This document shows positions 62,365 through 64,000 of a DNA stretch of 64,000 nucleotides, one piece after another. Both the position numbers and the translations under genes were made by a program. The DNA is taken from positions 62,001 through 126,000 of the forward strand of contig NZ_JAFEVL010000010.1 of the NCBI RefSeq assembly GCF_016901135.1. Direction: 5' to 3'. The DNA comes from Martinezella lusitana. Its GTDB lineage: Bacteria > Pseudomonadota > Alphaproteobacteria > Rhizobiales > Rhizobiaceae. The notes under the pieces were generated by a model, which worked only from the letters and a program-made list of their open reading frames with translations, was not told the origin of the DNA and did not search any database. Numbering within the stretch: position 1 is the stretch's first letter; each line of letters begins with the position of its first letter.

Positions 62365-62799
62365 ATGCCCGTCACGGCGATGGAAAAGGCAGTTAGGGAT
62401 ATTCTGTTCGACAGCCATATCCGCAAGAGCAGCAAGATCGACAGGCTGCGCGAATTGCAAAGTGAAGCGCGTGGCATCCAGCGCGCCGGCAGCGAAAGCT
62501 CGATGAGCGCGGATGACGGTCTTCAGGACGATCTGCGCGTCATGGAAAAGGCATTGCACGATCTCCATGCCGACATCGAACAGAAGGGCGCCGCAACGCT
62601 GTCATGCGGTTTGGTACCTTCTTCGGCCACTAGGCCGCCTCTACTGCGTACGCGGCCTGGCAATCCAGATGCCTGCAACGATGATGATTCCGCCCAGGCC
62701 CTGTATCAGCGTGACGTTTTCGCCGAACAGGATCCAGGCGAAGAGCGCGGCGGCGATCGTTTCCAGGAAAATGACCAGCGACGAGAAAACGGTCGGTAG
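62365..62799 (+). CDS. small hypothetical protein, 3' end doubtful
   Basis: Residues 1-79 (ending KGAATLS) have a helical, charged make-up like a real small protein; the next 65 residues are antisense to the eamA-type gene and look like noise. The gene starts ATG 62365 with AGAGGAG upstream. The overlap with the convergent transporter gene is 159 bases, which is unusual, so a stop codon at about 62605-62632 has probably been lost or a base has been gained. A TAG in another frame at about 62631 would close it. No family recognised. Confidence 0.6.
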   Translation: MPVTAMEKAVRDILFDSHIRKSSKIDRLRELQSEARGIQRAGSESSMSADDGLQDDLRVMEKALHDLHADIEQKGAATLSCGLVPSSATRPPLLRTRPGNPDACNDDDSAQALYQRDVFAEQDPGEERGGDRFQENDQRRENGR

Positions 62800-63612
62800 G
62801 CGCCCGAGTGCCACCGATAGCATGCCTTGCCCGCCGGCGTGACTGACAAGGCCGAGCGCGAGGAGAACGCCCCATCCCGAAGCCGATTGCGGCAGCATCC
62901 TCGGCTCGAAGAGGAAGGCAATGACAAACAGGATCGCCGAGGTGACGACGCTCAATTCGAAGGTCACGCGTGCGGCATTCGTCCTGCCGCGCGCTGCGCC
63001 GACCGCCAGAAAATAGAGGCCGAAGAAGGCGCCGGTGATGATCCCCAGTGTATCGCCGACGGCGCGGCTTGGATTGAACGCAAGGCTCTGGACCACAAGC
63101 GCCGTGCCGCCCGAAAGGCATACCAGGAGCCCGATAAGCGTGGCGCGGTTGACCCTTTGCCGCAGCAGCAGCCAGCCGAAGATAACGACCCATAGCGGCG
63201 CCATCGTTGCGAAGAAGGTCGCGTTGGCGATGGTGGTCCGCAGGATGGCGAGATGCCAGAAGAACAGGTCCCCCGTAAAGGCGAGACCGGCAAGGATGGT
63301 CGCCAGCGTGAAGCTGGCGCGGGGCGCATCGACCTCTGCCCCCTCCGCATATCGCATCCATACCCAAAGGATCGGCAAGGCGAGAAAGACACGCCAGAAT
63401 GCGCTGGCGAAGGGACCGACATCGGCCAGGCGCACGAGGCTGGGGGAGATGCTCATCGCCAGCGCCGCGAGAACCATCGCCACCAGGCCGACAACCAGAC
63501 CCTTCGAGCCATCGGATGCGGAGGTTGCGCCGATGGTAGCAACGTCTTTCGCCGCCATGGTTTCGGCAAGGGCTGGGGAGTGGATATCGTATTCGGTGTC
63601 GGGCGAGGACAT
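62641..63612 (-). CDS. EamA/DMT-family transporter
   Basis: A 323-residue drug/metabolite exporter with ten membrane helices in two EamA repeats (about 43-170 and 180-318), for example SPSLVRLADVGPFASAFWRV and PTVFSSLVIFLETIAAALFAW. A soluble N-terminus of about 38 residues is present. It is divergent from an Lrp/AsnC regulator, a common pair for amino-acid or metabolite export. The substrate is unknown. Confidence 0.88.
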   Translation of the reverse strand: MSSPDTEYDIHSPALAETMAAKDVATIGATSASDGSKGLVVGLVAMVLAALAMSISPSLVRLADVGPFASAFWRVFLALPILWVWMRYAEGAEVDAPRASFTLATILAGLAFTGDLFFWHLAILRTTIANATFFATMAPLWVVIFGWLLLRQRVNRATLIGLLVCLSGGTALVVQSLAFNPSRAVGDTLGIITGAFFGLYFLAVGAARGRTNAARVTFELSVVTSAILFVIAFLFEPRMLPQSASGWGVLLALGLVSHAGGQGMLSVALGRLPTVFSSLVIFLETIAAALFAWILFGENVTLIQGLGGIIIVAGIWIARPRTQ

Positions 63613-63737
63613 TCCTGTACCTTTTTGGAGTCAGATGGCTTGTGGCGCAAATCTATTGCATAAGAAGAGAGGATTTGGCTCCATTTTGGCAGTCTTCGTG
63701 CAATTTTGTTTCTTCTTTGATGACGGGATGTTTTGAA

Positions 63738-64000
63738 ATGCGCAACCCTGCCGATCTCGATGATTTCGATCTGGCGATCCTCAAGATTCTTCAAAAGGAC
63801 AACACCGTCCCGCAGCGCTCGATCGGCGAGCAGATCAATCTGTCGGCGCCGGCGGTGCAGCGGCGCATCAAGCGCATGCAGGCGTGCGGCGTCATACAGG
63901 CGAATATCGCCGTCGTCGATCCGGCAGCAGTGGCATTGCCGATCACCATCATCGTCGAAGTCCAGATCGCCAACGAACGCTACGATCTTATCAATGCGAT
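63738..64000 (+). CDS. Lrp/AsnC family transcriptional regulator, 3' end outside window
   Basis: The first 87 codons start MRNPADLDDFDLAILKILQKD and hold the helix-turn-helix NTVPQRSIGEQINLSAPAVQRRIKRMQACGVIQ (in part), followed by the start of the RAM sensor domain. The gene is cut by the right edge. It diverges from the EamA exporter (125-base gap) and probably controls it in response to an amino acid. Confidence 0.9.
   Translation, partial: MRNPADLDDFDLAILKILQKDNTVPQRSIGEQINLSAPAVQRRIKRMQACGVIQANIAVVDPAAVALPITIIVEVQIANERYDLINA

Overview
The window is a high-GC chromosomal segment of a Rhizobiaceae bacterium, most likely Rhizobium. This is inferred from gene content (YejABEF with a GhrA-type reductase, a BMP-type nucleoside ABC importer, a Cpa/Tad pilus locus with Caulobacter-like gene names), from many LysR/TetR/LacI/HxlR/AraC regulators, and from intergenic repeats that look like RIME1 (Rhizobium intergenic mosaic elements). 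No phage, IS element, CRISPR array or rRNA was seen. One tRNA (Ser, GGA) is present.

Layout. 1-6.5 kb, minus strand: mepA, mgsA, glk, an MsbA-like ABC exporter, dapB and the 5' part of gpmA. 5.9-7.1 kb: an isochorismatase-family gene divergent from its TetR regulator, with two matching operators. 7.3-14.1 kb: yejABEF plus ghrA, translationally coupled. 14.5-19.2 kb: pncB, a DUF1444-type protein and a large MscS-family channel. 19.2-34 kb is an accessory zone of short regulator/enzyme pairs: LacI with three operators and an orphan small gene; SDR, OYE reductase, alpha/beta hydrolase and LysR; TSUP permease; AraC and epimerase; a broken isochorismatase; HxlR/MFS; an Atu4866-like protein with an SDR and LysR; a second LysR with a small membrane protein; then tRNA-Ser.

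34.7-46.3 kb is a nucleoside uptake and salvage block: a periplasmic BMP protein, a double ATPase and two permeases import nucleosides; cytidine deaminase, purine nucleoside phosphorylase, thymidine phosphorylase, adenosine deaminase, phosphopentomutase, deoxyribose-phosphate aldolase and uracil phosphoribosyltransferase convert them to bases, UMP and central sugar phosphates.

46.5-59.3 kb is a Tad (type IVb, Flp) pilus locus. pilA-cpaABCDEF-tadBC run on the plus strand. A divergent operon encodes a one-domain relative of the CpaC N-terminus and two TadE-like pseudopilins. tadD lies on the minus strand after an unrelated LysE-type exporter. The pilA and cpaB upstream regions hold perfect inverted repeats that may be regulatory. 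59.4-64 kb: M17 aminopeptidase, MarR and NlpC/P60 genes, a small ORF that seems to have lost its stop, an EamA exporter and a divergent Lrp/AsnC regulator cut by the window end.

The most interesting signals are the twin TTAG-N-CTAA palindromes before pilA, the stand-alone CpaC-N-like pilus protein, the LacI-controlled orphan small gene, and RIME-like elements that supply the stop codons of several genes. No clearly new multigene system was identified.
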